The notes under the pieces were generated by a model. It did not search any database. It worked only from the letters and a program-made list of their open reading frames with translations, and was not told the origin of the DNA. This document shows, in pieces, positions 1 to 8,352 of a stretch of 37,137 nt of DNA (the first letter of the stretch is position 1; every line of letters starts with the position of its first letter). Source of the stretch: an uncultured Megasphaera sp. (lineage in GTDB: Bacteria; Bacillota; Negativicutes; Veillonellales; Megasphaeraceae). Location of the stretch: the NCBI GenBank assembly GCA_900554215.1, contig USGG01000015.1, forward strand, positions 1 to 37,137. Reading direction: 5' to 3'. The translations under genes were made by a program, and so were the position numbers.

Positions 1-953
1 TCCATAATACGCGTTACCAAATCCATGCCCTTGTCTTCGACGAGGCGCGATACCATGGCAACCATGGGCACGCCGCGCTTGATGCGCAATCCCAATTCCT
101 TGCGCAGGGCGTCCTTGTTGACGCGCTTGCCGGCGCGGGCGTCCTTCGACGTATACGTTTGGGCAATATAGGGGTCCGTTTCGGGATTATAGGCATCTTC
201 GTCGAGGCCGTTGATAATGCCGACGACCTTGTCTTGATTGCTGCGGATATAGCCGTCCAGCCGTTCGCCGAAGTACGGATAGGTAATTTCCTGAGCGTAC
301 GTCGGGCTGACCGTCGTGATGTAGTCGGCGTAGACCATGCCCGACTTCATGTAGTTGACGCAGCCGTCGCATTCCAGATTGCCGTTGTCGAACAAGTGCT
401 GCGGCAGGCCGATGATATCCTGCATAATAGAAGCCGGATAAATCCCCTGATACTTCAGGTTATGAATCGTATAGATGAATTTCATGTTCTTGTAGAAATC
501 GTCATGGTAGAAATCTTCCTTCAAGAAAACGCCCAGCATGCCCGTATGCCAGTCGTTGCCGTGAATGACGTCGGGCTGGAACCCGATGCGCGGCAGCATC
601 GTCAGCACAGCACGGCAGAAATAGGCGAACCGTTCGTCGTCGTCAGCATAGCCGTACAGGCGGTCGCGCTTGAAGTACCATTCGTTGTCGATAAAGTATA
701 CCTTGACGCCGTCCTGTTCGATTTCGTCGACGCCGTAGTACAGCTGACGCCAGGCCAGGTTGACGATCCCCGTCGTCACCTGCTTCATCTGTTGCTTTGC
801 TTCGTCTTTAATCAGGCTGTATTTCGGAATGACCAGGCGGACGTCCATGCCCTTGGCGGCCAATTCCTTCGGTAAAGCACCCATGACGTCGGCTAAGCCG
901 CCCGTCTTGATAAAGGGCACGGCTTCTGACGCCACGAATAATATTTTTTCCAT
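1..953 (-). CDS. glgA: Glycogen synthase GlgA, N-terminal 317 residues (cut by window edge)
   Basis: ADP-glucose-dependent glycogen synthase (GT5 family), which extends alpha-1,4-glucan chains in the cytoplasm. The minus-strand frame is open from the ATG at 953 to the window edge with no stop. The N-terminus reads MEKILFVASEAVPFIKTGGL, so the GT5 ADP-glucose-binding KTGGL motif is at residues 16-20, followed by ADV. Further on are the family's HGNDWHTG segment and the INGLDEDAYNP segment at the start of the second Rossmann half. Start choice: GGGGGAG lies just upstream of the ATG. It is the last gene of the glg operon visible here, 40 bp after the glgB stop. The C-terminal GT-B domain lies outside the window, so completeness cannot be judged. 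The identification is secure. Confidence 0.96.
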   Translation of the reverse strand, partial: MEKILFVASEAVPFIKTGGLADVMGALPKELAAKGMDVRLVIPKYSLIKDEAKQQMKQVTTGIVNLAWRQLYYGVDEIEQDGVKVYFIDNEWYFKRDRLYGYADDDERFAYFCRAVLTMLPRIGFQPDVIHGNDWHTGMLGVFLKEDFYHDDFYKNMKFIYTIHNLKYQGIYPASIMQDIIGLPQHLFDNGNLECDGCVNYMKSGMVYADYITTVSPTYAQEITYPYFGERLDGYIRSNQDKVVGIINGLDEDAYNPETDPYIAQTYTSKDARAGKRVNKDALRKELGLRIKRGVPMVAMVSRLVEDKGMDLVTRIM

Positions 954-993
954 CTTAACTCCCCCACTTTCCCTTTGGAATGCAATTTATTAT

Positions 994-3048
994 TTATTTC
1001 GCCGCGTCGCTTTTCGTCGTCTTTTTAACGGCGCGTTTTCTCGTCGTCTTGGAAGCCGGTTTCTTGTCGCTGCTCTTGGCCTTTTTAGCCGAGCCAGTCG
1101 TCTTCCGCGTCTTGGCAGTACTGCTGCCAGCCTTCAGAGATTTTTTTTTATCGGCCGACGTTTTAAGCTGCAAGTATATAGTCGCCAGCGGCGGCAGGGT
1201 CAGCTCCAGAGACTGTTCCATGCCGTGCATGGGGATATCCTGCGCTTCAAATTCGCCTTCGTTGAGGACGTTGGAGCCGCCGAAGGCTTCGGAATCGCTG
1301 TTGAATACTTCGACATACGTTCCCTTACGGGGCACGCCGAAGCGGTACGAATGGCGGACGACGGGCGTAAAGTTGCACACGACGACGGTCATATCGCCCG
1401 TTTCCTGGCCGCTGCGGAAGAAGGCGATGACGCTGTTGTCGCGGTCGTCGCAGCTGATCCACGAAAAGCCTGACCAGTCGCAGTCTTCCTCCCAGAATTC
1501 AGGATGCTCTACGTAATACGTATTCAGCTGCTTGACGTAGTCGTGCATGGCCTTGTGCATGGGATATTCGAGCAGATGCCAGTCGAGGCTGTCGTCGTAT
1601 TTCCATTCGATAAACTGGCCGAAGTCGCTGCCCATGAACAGGAGCTTCTTGCCGGGATGAGACATCCAGTAGCCGTAGAAAGCCCGCAGGCCGGCAAATT
1701 TCTGCCAGTAGTCGCCGGGCATCTTGTCCAGAAGCGAATGCTTGCCGTGGACGACTTCGTCGTGCGACAAGGGCAGGATAAAGTTTTCCGAAAAGGCGTA
1801 GCACAGGGAAAACGTAACGAGATTGTGATTATCCTTGCGGAACAGCGGGTCCATGGACATGTAGCGGAGCATGTCGTTCATCCAGCCCATATTCCACTTA
1901 TAGTTGAATCCCAGTCCGCCGACGTCGACAGGCTTGGTCACCAGCGGCCATGCCGACGATTCTTCAGCAATCATGAGGGCATGGGGAAATTCGCTGAATA
2001 CGGCCTTGTTCAAATTGCGCAGGAAGTCGATGGCTTCGAGGTTTTCCCGGCCGCCGTACTTATTGGGCTGCCAGCTGCCGTCGGGATGGCCGTAGTCGAG
2101 ATACAGCATATTGGCCACAGCGTCGATGCGCAGGCCGTCGATGTGGAACTGGCTCAGCCAGAACATAGCGCTGGAAATGAGGAAGGACTGTACTTCCGTC
2201 CGGCCGTAGTCGAAATTCATCGTATCCCATTCCTGGTTTTCCGCCAGCATGGGGTTGCCTGATTCATAGCAGGGCTCGCCGTCGAAATAACGCAGGCCGT
2301 GGGCGTCGCGGCAGAAATGGCCCGGCACCCAGTCGAGAATGACGCCGATGCCGTGCTTATGGCACGTGTCGACGAGATACATGAAGTCTTCCGGCGCGCC
2401 GTAGCGGCTCGTCGCCGAGAAGTAGCCCGTCGCCTGATAGCCCCACGAGCCGTCGAAGGGATATTCGCACAAGGGCATGATTTCGATGTGCGTGTAGTTC
2501 ATAGACGTGACATATTCCACGAGCTTATCGGCAATTTCGCGGTACGTCAGCATGTTGCCTTCGCCGTCGCGGCACCACGAGCCGAGATGCACTTCATAGG
2601 TCAGCATGGGCTTGCGGTACGAGTCATACTGCTCGCGGCTGTTCTGCCACTTTTTGTCCTTCCACGTATAGCGGAGCTTGGTGATTTTAGAGGCTGTATT
2701 GGGGCGCACTTCCGACCAGAAGGCATAGGGATCGCTCTTCATGAGCACTTCGCCCGATGCCGTCGTGACGGCGTATTTGTAAATGTCCCCTTCCTGCAGA
2801 CCTTCGATATACGTAACCCAGATGCCGTTGCCGGCGCCGCACCGTTCCATAGGATTGGCTTCAATATCCCACTGGTTGAAATCGCCGACGACGCTTACCT
2901 TCTGGGCATGGGGAGCCCATACGGAAAAGCGCACGCACGATCTGCGGCGGAGAACGGTAAAATGAGCGCCGAACAAACGGTAGCTGGCGTAGTTTGTTCC
3001 CTGATGGTACAGAAACGTACCGTATTCGTCAATTGCACTGAGTTTCAT
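994..3048 (-). CDS. glgB: 1,4-alpha-glucan branching enzyme GlgB with a basic C-terminal tail
   Basis: Makes the alpha-1,6 branches of glycogen (GH13 with CBM48). The 684 residues comprise a CBM48 module at about 35-115, the GH13 barrel at about 140-510, and an all-beta C-domain to about 628. Catalytic residues are visible: nucleophile D309 in RIDAV, acid/base E362 in AEES, and D430 in SHDE. The N-terminus is short, without the extra N1 module of the E. coli enzyme. The odd part is residues 630-684: 17 Lys and 3 Arg among Ala, Ser and Thr, like histone H1 or AlgP tails, in frame and ending at a normal stop. The ATG at 3048 follows AGGGGG. It is 21 bp downstream of glgP and 40 bp before glgA. 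The enzyme call is secure; the tail's role is unknown. Confidence 0.96.
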   Translation of the reverse strand: MKLSAIDEYGTFLYHQGTNYASYRLFGAHFTVLRRRSCVRFSVWAPHAQKVSVVGDFNQWDIEANPMERCGAGNGIWVTYIEGLQEGDIYKYAVTTASGEVLMKSDPYAFWSEVRPNTASKITKLRYTWKDKKWQNSREQYDSYRKPMLTYEVHLGSWCRDGEGNMLTYREIADKLVEYVTSMNYTHIEIMPLCEYPFDGSWGYQATGYFSATSRYGAPEDFMYLVDTCHKHGIGVILDWVPGHFCRDAHGLRYFDGEPCYESGNPMLAENQEWDTMNFDYGRTEVQSFLISSAMFWLSQFHIDGLRIDAVANMLYLDYGHPDGSWQPNKYGGRENLEAIDFLRNLNKAVFSEFPHALMIAEESSAWPLVTKPVDVGGLGFNYKWNMGWMNDMLRYMSMDPLFRKDNHNLVTFSLCYAFSENFILPLSHDEVVHGKHSLLDKMPGDYWQKFAGLRAFYGYWMSHPGKKLLFMGSDFGQFIEWKYDDSLDWHLLEYPMHKAMHDYVKQLNTYYVEHPEFWEEDCDWSGFSWISCDDRDNSVIAFFRSGQETGDMTVVVCNFTPVVRHSYRFGVPRKGTYVEVFNSDSEAFGGSNVLNEGEFEAQDIPMHGMEQSLELTLPPLATIYLQLKTSADKKKSLKAGSSTAKTRKTTGSAKKAKSSDKKPASKTTRKRAVKKTTKSDAAK

Positions 3049-3069
3049 GTAAGCATTCCCCCTGACTGA

Positions 3070-5499
3070 TTATACCTTGACGGGTTTAATACGCCAAATG
3101 TCAGATGCATACTGCTGAATCGTCCTGTCGCTGGAGAAGTAGCCCGAATGGGCGATGTTGATAGCGCTGGAATGGAGCCACTGCTTTTGATTGCTGTAGC
3201 GGCGCGATACTTCCTCCTGGGCATTGCAGTACGAGGCAAAATCTTTCAGCACGAAAAATTCATCATTGCGGTCCAGCAGCGATTCGTACAGCATGCCGAA
3301 ATGTTCGCCGTTGATAGAACCGTCTACGAGCGAGTTCATGAGCTGGCGGATGCGCGGGTCCGAGCTGTACATGTTCCACGACGAATAGCCGCCGTGGAGG
3401 TAGTAATTCATGACCTCTTCCGCCCGCAGGCCGAAGATGACGCAGTGTTCCATGCCGACTTCGCGGCAGATTTCTACGTTGGCCCCGTCCATCGTGCCCA
3501 GCGTAATTGCGCCGTTCATCATGAATTTCATGTTGCCCGTACCGGACGCTTCCTTGCCGGCCGTTGAAATCTGCTCGCTCACGTCGGCCGCCGGGAACAG
3601 GAGCTGTCCCAGGGATACGTTGTAGTTTTCCAGGAACAAGACTTTCATCTGCTTGCTGACCTGGCGGTCCCGATTGACCATATTGGCCACGACGTTGATA
3701 AGCTTGATCGTCTGCTTTGCTTCGCCGTAACCCGATGCGGCCTTGCCGCCGAACAGGAAGGTCCGCGGACGGATGCGCAGATCCGGATTAGCCTTAAGCG
3801 TGTAATACAGGTTCAGGATGCTCAGAATATTCAGCAGCTGCCGTTTGTATAAATGAATGCGCTTAATTTGAATGTCAAAAATCGAATCGGCGCTGATACT
3901 CGTATCGTATTCCTTCTTGATATAGTCAGCCAGAATTTCCTTGCGTGCTTTTTTCACCTTAGCCAGCTTATCCAGGAAAGCGCTGTCGCTGGAAACAGTC
4001 TTCAAGCGGATGAGCTTGGACGGTTCGAGGCGCCATTCGTCGCCGATGGCTTCGTCGATGAGGTTTGACAGCTGCGGATTGGCTTCGATAAGCCAGCGGC
4101 GGTGCGTAACGCCGTTGGTCTTGTTGGAGAAACGGTTCGGGAAAATCGTGTAGAACTGATGGAGCGTTGAATCCTTCAGGATCTGCGAGTGGATTTCCGC
4201 AACGCCGTTGACGCTGTGGCTGCCCAGTACGGACAAATGAGCCATGTGAACCTGGCCGTCCCAAAGGATGGCTACGCTGCGGGCCTTGTTTTCATCGCCC
4301 GGATAGAGGCGGCGCACTTCCTTAAGCCAGCGGTTGTTGATTTCTTCGACGATGAGATAAATGCGCGGCAGGAGCGACTGGAACATGGGGATAGACCATT
4401 TTTCCATGGCCTCCGGCAAAATCGTGTGGTTCGTATAGGCCACGGTACGGCACGTAATATCCCATGCGTCTTCCCAGGCCATGCCTTCCTCGTCGAGGAG
4501 GATGCGCATCAGTTCCGGCACGACCAGGGCCGGATGGGTATCGTTGATATGGATGGCAATGTACTGGTCAAACTTGTACATGCTTTCCTTGTATTTTCTC
4601 TTATAGTGACGTACGATGCTCTGCAGGCCTGCCGAAACCATGAAGTATTCCTGCATCAGGCGCAGGCGGCGGCCTTCTTCCGTGCTGTCTTCCGGGTAGA
4701 GGAAGCGTGAAATGAGCTGCACGTTGTTCTTGTAGCGGAACGCCCGGTGGCGGTCGCCGAGGGTCAGCTCGCGGTACAAATCTTCCCGCGAGTATTCGGC
4801 CCGCCACAGGCGCAGCGTATTAACTGTTTCATTATGATAGCCAATGACAGGAACGTCGTACGGGACGGCGCGGACAGACGAATAATTTTCGTGCACGCAT
4901 TCGAGTTCCCCGTCTTCTGTCGGACGCATATAAGCATTGCCGCCGAAGCGGACGTTGACAGCCTTATCTACTCGCTTGACTTCCCAGGGATACCCGTTGA
5001 CCAGCCAGTTGTCCGGCAGCTCTACCTGCTGGTCATCGACGATGCGCTGGTTGAACAGCCCGTACTGGTAGCGGATGCTGCACCCGTGTCCCGGCAGCTG
5101 CAGGGCAGCCAGGGAATCGATAAAACAGGCGGCCAGACGGCCTAAGCCGCCATTGCCCAAGCCCGGGTCCCGTTCCTGAGGAATGACGTCTTCCAGCTTC
5201 CAGCCCAGCTCTTCCAGCCCTTGGCGGCAGACATCTTCCATACCGACGCCTATGAGGTTGGACTGGAGCAGGCGTCCCAGCAAAAATTCAATCGAGAAAT
5301 AATAAATCTGCTTTGCCTTTTGTTCGGCGTATACTTCATTCGTACGAATCCAATCTTCACTGACCAAATCGCGTACCATGTAGGCAATCGTCTGATATAC
5401 TTCGTTGAGCGTCAGGTCCTGAAGCTCCTTTTCCCACAAAATATGCGCTTTTTCAGTAAATATTTTCTTGAATTCTTCCTTATCCTGCCATTTTTTCAT
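3070..5499 (-). CDS. glgP: Glycogen/starch/alpha-glucan phosphorylase
   Basis: Releases glucose-1-phosphate from glycogen ends by phosphorolysis (GT35, PLP-dependent). It is 809 residues, the usual family length. The PLP-binding segment EASGTGNMKFMMNGA is intact, with the Schiff-base lysine at K658. Other family blocks are DPGLGNGGLGRLAACF (111-126), the HINDTHPAL segment near 317 and the KTNGVTHRRW segment near 460. The ATG at 5499 is preceded by AGAGG about 10 nt upstream. It lies 19 bp after glgD and 21 bp before glgB, so synthesis and breakdown enzymes share one transcript, as in many Firmicutes. Nothing looks damaged. Which linear glucan it prefers (glycogen or maltodextrin) cannot be read from the sequence; the glg context favours glycogen. 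Confidence 0.97.
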   Translation of the reverse strand: MKKWQDKEEFKKIFTEKAHILWEKELQDLTLNEVYQTIAYMVRDLVSEDWIRTNEVYAEQKAKQIYYFSIEFLLGRLLQSNLIGVGMEDVCRQGLEELGWKLEDVIPQERDPGLGNGGLGRLAACFIDSLAALQLPGHGCSIRYQYGLFNQRIVDDQQVELPDNWLVNGYPWEVKRVDKAVNVRFGGNAYMRPTEDGELECVHENYSSVRAVPYDVPVIGYHNETVNTLRLWRAEYSREDLYRELTLGDRHRAFRYKNNVQLISRFLYPEDSTEEGRRLRLMQEYFMVSAGLQSIVRHYKRKYKESMYKFDQYIAIHINDTHPALVVPELMRILLDEEGMAWEDAWDITCRTVAYTNHTILPEAMEKWSIPMFQSLLPRIYLIVEEINNRWLKEVRRLYPGDENKARSVAILWDGQVHMAHLSVLGSHSVNGVAEIHSQILKDSTLHQFYTIFPNRFSNKTNGVTHRRWLIEANPQLSNLIDEAIGDEWRLEPSKLIRLKTVSSDSAFLDKLAKVKKARKEILADYIKKEYDTSISADSIFDIQIKRIHLYKRQLLNILSILNLYYTLKANPDLRIRPRTFLFGGKAASGYGEAKQTIKLINVVANMVNRDRQVSKQMKVLFLENYNVSLGQLLFPAADVSEQISTAGKEASGTGNMKFMMNGAITLGTMDGANVEICREVGMEHCVIFGLRAEEVMNYYLHGGYSSWNMYSSDPRIRQLMNSLVDGSINGEHFGMLYESLLDRNDEFFVLKDFASYCNAQEEVSRRYSNQKQWLHSSAINIAHSGYFSSDRTIQQYASDIWRIKPVKV

Positions 5500-5518
5500 T
5501 GTTCTTCTATACCTCTTC

Positions 5519-6634
5519 TTAAATTACAGTGCATTTTCCGATGCACAGCGGTTTGTCCTTTGCGCCGGACAAAATGGCTTCGGGCTGCACTACGGCGTTT
5601 TTATCGCATACGACGTAGTCGAGCTGGGCGTCATCGCCGATAACCGTATGCTGCATGATAATGCTGTTGCGGATGACGGCGTTCTTGCCGACCTTGACCT
5701 TGCGGAACAAGATGGAGTTTTCGACGCGGCCCTCGATGATGCAGCCATTTGCGATGAGAGAATTGCTGACATGCGATTCTTCCATATATTTAGCCGGCGC
5801 TTCGTCCTTAATCTTCGTGTAAATATGGTGCTGCTTGTCCTTGAGGAACAAATCATGCCACGTCTTGGCGTCGAGCAGGTCCATATTGACCTGGAAATAC
5901 GAATCGATGGTATCGATTCGTTTCGCATATCCCTGGTAATTATAACCGAAAATGCGCAGGCGGTCTACATTGCGCTTCAGTACGTCCGTAATCAGGTAGC
6001 TGTACCCCTGCGTATAGGCTTTGCGGATGCAGTTTTCAAAGACCTTGCTGTCGATGAGGACGCCCCGCTGATATAAATTTTCGCCGGCTGCCAAGGTTTC
6101 CCGAGATTCAATGTCGAGAACGCGATCGTTGTCACCGACATGGAGAGCGTAGCCGCTGCGGTTAAACTCATATTTCTGCTTCTGATAAATCAGGGTAACG
6201 TCAGCATTATGGCGGCGGTGGAAATGGAGTACTTCATCATAATCGATATTCTGTACCATGTCGCAGCCCGTCAGCAAGATATACGGCTTATTCCCCCGTT
6301 CAACAAACATGAGATTTTTATAATACGCCGGTACGTCACCTTCCGTAGGATGGACGACATCTTCTACTTCCTCCGGCAGATAAAATAGCCCGTCGCCTTT
6401 TCGTGCCAGTCCCCATTCTTTACCGGAACGAATATGATCCAATACAGAGCGGGACTGAGCGGACAACAAGAGGCCAACCTGCGATACGCCGGCGTTGACC
6501 AGATTGGACAGCGTAAAGTCGATGAGGCGGAATTTGCCGCCTACGGGAATGGTCGCCAAGGGCCGTTTTTCATTGAGCTCGCGGAGCGGGCTTTCGTTTC
6601 TAAGGTTAATTATTGCAATCATGTTGCTGTTCAT
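5519..6634 (-). CDS. glgD: GlgD, second subunit of glucose-1-phosphate adenylyltransferase
   Basis: A paralogue of GlgC that, in Firmicutes, partners GlgC in the ADP-glucose pyrophosphorylase heteromer and is generally regarded as catalytically weak or regulatory. The 371 residues keep the nucleotidyltransferase fold (VGGKFRLIDFTLSN at 31-44) and a C-terminal left-handed beta-helix. The glycine-rich nucleotide loop seen in GlgC (GGRGSRL) is replaced here by LRNESPL near residues 11-17, which supports GlgD rather than a second GlgC. The ATG at 6634 follows GGGGAGG, located in the end of glgC. The gap to glgC is 3 bp, so translation is probably coupled and the two subunits made together. Confidence 0.94.
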   Translation of the reverse strand: MNSNMIAIINLRNESPLRELNEKRPLATIPVGGKFRLIDFTLSNLVNAGVSQVGLLLSAQSRSVLDHIRSGKEWGLARKGDGLFYLPEEVEDVVHPTEGDVPAYYKNLMFVERGNKPYILLTGCDMVQNIDYDEVLHFHRRHNADVTLIYQKQKYEFNRSGYALHVGDNDRVLDIESRETLAAGENLYQRGVLIDSKVFENCIRKAYTQGYSYLITDVLKRNVDRLRIFGYNYQGYAKRIDTIDSYFQVNMDLLDAKTWHDLFLKDKQHHIYTKIKDEAPAKYMEESHVSNSLIANGCIIEGRVENSILFRKVKVGKNAVIRNSIIMQHTVIGDDAQLDYVVCDKNAVVQPEAILSGAKDKPLCIGKCTVI

Positions 6635-6637
6635 ATG

Positions 6638-7789
6638 TTATGCCTCCCCTTTTTTAGCTGCCAGCTTTTCTTCGTTTCTGCCCAATACGGCAATAGAACC
6701 GTCTTCGTTCTGTACGACGGCGCCGTCATGGATGATGCAGCGTTCGCCGATAATTGCCTTGTCGACGACGGCGCCCTTCTTGATGACCGTGCCCGGCAGG
6801 ATGACGGAATTGCTTACCTTTGCGCCCTTTTCAATCGTCACGTCATAGAAGATGATCGAGTTGATGACGTTGCCCAGGATAGCCGAGCCTTCGGCGACGA
6901 TAGAGCTCTTGGCGCTGCCTTCGGGTCCTACGAAATGAGGCGGCATGCTCTGGCTGGCAGAATAAATGCGCCATGCCGGGTTGTTCAGGTCGAGGGGCGG
7001 TTCGTCGGCGATAAGGTCCATATTGGCCTGCCACAGGCTGTCAATCGTTCCGACGTCCTTCCAGTAGCCTTCAAAGGGATAGGCGTACAGGGGCAGCTTG
7101 TCCTTCAGCATAGCGGGAATGACGTTTTTGCCGAAGTCGTGTTCCGATTTTTCATCCTTCGCGTCGGCCTTCAAATAGCTTTCCAATACGTCGCGGTCAA
7201 AGATATAAATGCCCATGGAAGCCAGGTTGCTTTCGGGCTTGGCCGGTTTTTCCTGGAATTTGTTGATGCGCATCGTTTCATCGGCAACCATGATGCCGAA
7301 GCGGCTGGCTTCGTCCCAGGGAACGCGGATCGTCGCGATGGTGACTTTCGCCTGATGCTTTTTGTGGAAGGCCAGCATTTTAGCGTAGTCCATGGAATAG
7401 ATATGGTCGCCCGACAAGATGAGGACGTAGTCGTCGCCAACCATTTCGACGAAATTCAAATTCTGATAAATAGCGTCGGCCGTGCCGCGGTACCAGTTGG
7501 AACCGCCGTCGCTTTCATACGGCGGCAGGATATACGCGCCGCCCCGGTCGGAATCCAAGTCCCACGAGCTGCCGTTGCCGACGTACCAGTTCAGCTCCAG
7601 CGGCTGGTACTGGGTCAGGATGCCGACGGTGTTGATGCCGGAATTGCGGCAGTTACTGAGCGGAAAGTCGATAATGCGGTATTTGCCGCCGAACAAAAGG
7701 CCGGGCTTAGCCTGGTCCTTCGTCAGGACGCCCAGACGGCTCCCTCGCCCGCCAGCCAGAATCATTGCCAGACAATTGGATTTTCTCAT
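6638..7789 (-). CDS. glgC: Glucose-1-phosphate adenylyltransferase GlgC
   Basis: Makes ADP-glucose from glucose-1-phosphate and ATP, the committed step of glycogen synthesis. The 383 residues show the nucleotide-binding loop GGRGSRLGVLTKDQAKP (13-29), the substrate segment LSGDHIYSMDY near 124-134, and C-terminal hexapeptide beta-helix repeats (about 290-370). AGGAGG lies 8 nt upstream of the ATG at 7789. It is the first gene of the operon glgC-glgD-glgP-glgB-glgA, with a promoter about 140 bp upstream and a roughly 130-nt leader. Allosteric control by glycolytic intermediates is expected from the family but cannot be read here. Identification is secure. Confidence 0.97.
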   Translation of the reverse strand: MRKSNCLAMILAGGRGSRLGVLTKDQAKPGLLFGGKYRIIDFPLSNCRNSGINTVGILTQYQPLELNWYVGNGSSWDLDSDRGGAYILPPYESDGGSNWYRGTADAIYQNLNFVEMVGDDYVLILSGDHIYSMDYAKMLAFHKKHQAKVTIATIRVPWDEASRFGIMVADETMRINKFQEKPAKPESNLASMGIYIFDRDVLESYLKADAKDEKSEHDFGKNVIPAMLKDKLPLYAYPFEGYWKDVGTIDSLWQANMDLIADEPPLDLNNPAWRIYSASQSMPPHFVGPEGSAKSSIVAEGSAILGNVINSIIFYDVTIEKGAKVSNSVILPGTVIKKGAVVDKAIIGERCIIHDGAVVQNEDGSIAVLGRNEEKLAAKKGEA

Positions 7790-8031
7790 ACAAAATTCCT
7801 CCTCACATCAAGAAAATCCCAGCAATACTCCAACCAAATACACACGTTATGTCTATATGCTATAGGATTTTCTTTTGTAAATATACTTCCGCGAATAGCT
7901 ATGCATATTTTAAATAATATACACTAATTATACACCATCCAAGAGAAAAAATTAAGAGCAAATCACGCTGCAAATTGCGCCTTTTTCACAGATATTATTG
8001 ACTTTTTACGGAAAGATTACCCTTTCGCAAC
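7790..8031. other. Intergenic leader/promoter region upstream of glgC
   Basis: AT-rich spacer between the glgC start and the terminator of the next operon. It holds the glg promoter and, inside the predicted leader, a perfect 10-bp inverted repeat (AAGAAAATCC at 7810-7819 and its complement at 7865-7874) separated by 45 bp. No open frame resembles a protein, and no known riboswitch was recognised. Confidence 0.5.
7927..7955 (-). promoter_or_regulatory. Probable promoter of the glg operon
   Basis: On the minus strand there is a perfect TATAAT (7932-7927), 17 nt after a weak -35 TTAATT (7955-7950). Transcription would start near 7920, giving a leader of about 130 nt before glgC. The good -10 and the AT-rich surroundings support it; the poor -35 suggests help from an activator or low basal use. 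Confidence 0.45.
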
Positions 8032-8060
8032 AAAAAACCGCCTCTGGCAGACAGAAGCGG
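8032..8060 (-). terminator. Rho-independent terminator of the U32/DUF4911 operon
   Basis: On the minus strand a 9-bp stem (CCGCTTCTG with CAGAGGCGG, one G-U pair) around a short loop is followed by six T. It lies about 45 bp after the stop of the DUF4911 gene. Confidence 0.85.
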
Positions 8061-8106
8061 CTTCGTAACCTTTTATGCGCATTATAAATATTTATAAGTT
8101 GATAAT

Positions 8107-8352
8107 TTATTCTTTTCCTGTTTGCCAGCAGCGGGCTTCCTCATGCGAAAGCAAGGCGACAGGAAAGGGCAAAGACAGCAGAAGATCCCGCGTTTCCGCT
8201 GCCGTATCAGCCGTCGTCCTGACAAAGCCGACGCCGGCTTTCCCGTCTATGGCCGTGACGACGCCCAGGTACTCGCAGCCCTCGAGAATCCGCGTGAGAT
8301 ACGTCATTTCCTGCGGAGGAATGCGGAAGTACACCCATTCCGGCTCAAGCAT
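8107..8352 (-). CDS. DUF4911 domain-containing protein
   Basis: Small protein of 81 residues starting MLEPEWVYFRIPPQEMTYL. Length, the acidic aromatic N-terminus and the VTAIDGKAGVGFVRTT core resemble the DUF4911 family, which in Firmicutes tends to sit beside U32 peptidase genes. No catalytic motif, signal peptide or membrane segment is visible. It starts inside the end of the U32 gene (8-bp overlap), so the two are translationally coupled and very likely act together. The family assignment is from memory of the pattern and neighbourhood; the function is unknown. Confidence 0.7.
   Translation of the reverse strand: MLEPEWVYFRIPPQEMTYLTRILEGCEYLGVVTAIDGKAGVGFVRTTADTAAETRDLLLSLPFPVALLSHEEARCWQTGKE

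Noticed and set aside
994..1516. Plus-strand frame opposite the glgB tail with a hydrophobic N-terminus
   Set aside because: It is the antisense of the Lys/Ala-rich tail, which automatically gives Phe/Leu-rich sequence; no start signals.
6434..7927. A 497-codon open frame on the plus strand opposite glgC and the start of glgD
   Set aside because: It is antisense to well-identified genes, has no ribosome site or family resemblance, and arises from third-position GC bias; similar long antisense frames occur opposite glgA, miaA, mutL and mutS.
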